DNA of 41,855 bases from CAZMGT01 sp964565895. GTDB taxonomy: Bacteria; Armatimonadota; Zipacnadia; UBA1398; CAZMGT01. The stretch covers positions 1-41,855 of the forward strand of contig CAZMGT010000032.1 in NCBI GenBank assembly GCA_964565895.1, in the 5' to 3' direction. This document shows, in pieces, positions 41,801 to 41,855 of this stretch (positions within the stretch are counted from its first letter, which is position 1; each line of letters starts with the position of its first letter). The notes under the pieces were generated by a model. It was not told the DNA's origin, ran no database searches, and worked only from the letters and a program-made list of their open reading frames with translations. Both the position numbers and the translations under genes were made by a program.

Positions 41801-41855
41801 ATGGCCAGGCAGAAGTTTGAGCGGACGAAGCCGCACGTAAACGTGGGGACGATCG
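41801..41855 (+). CDS. tuf: Elongation factor Tu, 5' end (partial)
   Basis: ATG 41801, preceded by GGGAGG, opens MARQKFERTKPHVNVGTI, the conserved N-terminus of EF-Tu just before its first GTP-binding loop. The window ends here. Completes the usual order rpsL-rpsG-fusA-tuf. Confidence 0.93.
   Translation, partial: MARQKFERTKPHVNVGTI

Overview
The window is a G+C-rich bacterial chromosome segment packed with housekeeping genes. I see no mobile element, CRISPR array, rRNA or tRNA. The organism cannot be named from sequence alone. A diderm with a lipoprotein-style ABC binding protein, a long (138 aa) S12 of the low-G+C Gram-positive type, a methyltransferase/PQQ-propeller protein of a kind I associate with Planctomycetota, Verrucomicrobiota and Lentisphaerota, and a 'GGMATPLGVYL' type DUF1385 protein together suggest an uncultured or deep lineage, perhaps Armatimonadota-like or near the PVC group. 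This is an inference only.

Layout. (1) 1-7344, plus strand: a LapA-like membrane protein, dprA, topA, a membrane-embedded spermidine-synthase-like protein and a GT4 glycosyltransferase, tightly packed. (2) 7341-12228: rpmB (minus), a CBS-DUF1385 membrane protein (plus), and a 1114-residue membrane-anchored methyltransferase/beta-propeller protein (minus). (3) 12298-17578, plus: a DNA synthesis operon dnaE-dinB-DUF72 behind a near-consensus sigma-70 promoter overlapped by two palindromes. (4) 17706-19318, plus: an ECF sigma factor and its membrane anti-sigma factor, closed by a perfect terminator. (5) 20093-32777, minus: rho behind a ~560-nt leader; then, upstream of it, trpE-G-D-C-F-B-A running on into mgtE, recO and polX, with many 4-nt GTGA overlaps. 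(6) 32835-34499, minus: a second mgtE with its own promoter and a ~240-nt structured leader. (7) 34618-38293, plus: a ribose-type ABC importer. (8) 38354-41855, plus: the str operon rpsL-rpsG-fusA-tuf behind a structured leader ending in a terminator.

Three items stand out. First, the trp operon is preceded by an undetected 34-codon leader peptide carrying three Trp codons (ending CWRWWRLT) and by six RNA segments forming a strict ladder of exclusive helices 1:2, 2:3, 3:4, 4:5, 5:6. Helices 3:4 and 5:6 are both intrinsic terminators and 2:3 and 4:5 are both antiterminators, so one ribosome-stalling event could switch two terminators in concert. Second, the ABC importer's binding protein is a natural circular permutation: the lobe that is C-terminal in RbsB follows the signal peptide, and the RbsB N-terminal lobe comes last, with ligand-contact residues of both lobes kept. 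Third, the rpsL leader folds into several hairpins including a three-way junction with a GNRA tetraloop, and ends in a terminator whose loop can pair with an upstream segment, so it is either a cis-regulatory RNA or a separate small RNA. The leader of the second mgtE can also sequester its own ribosome binding site.
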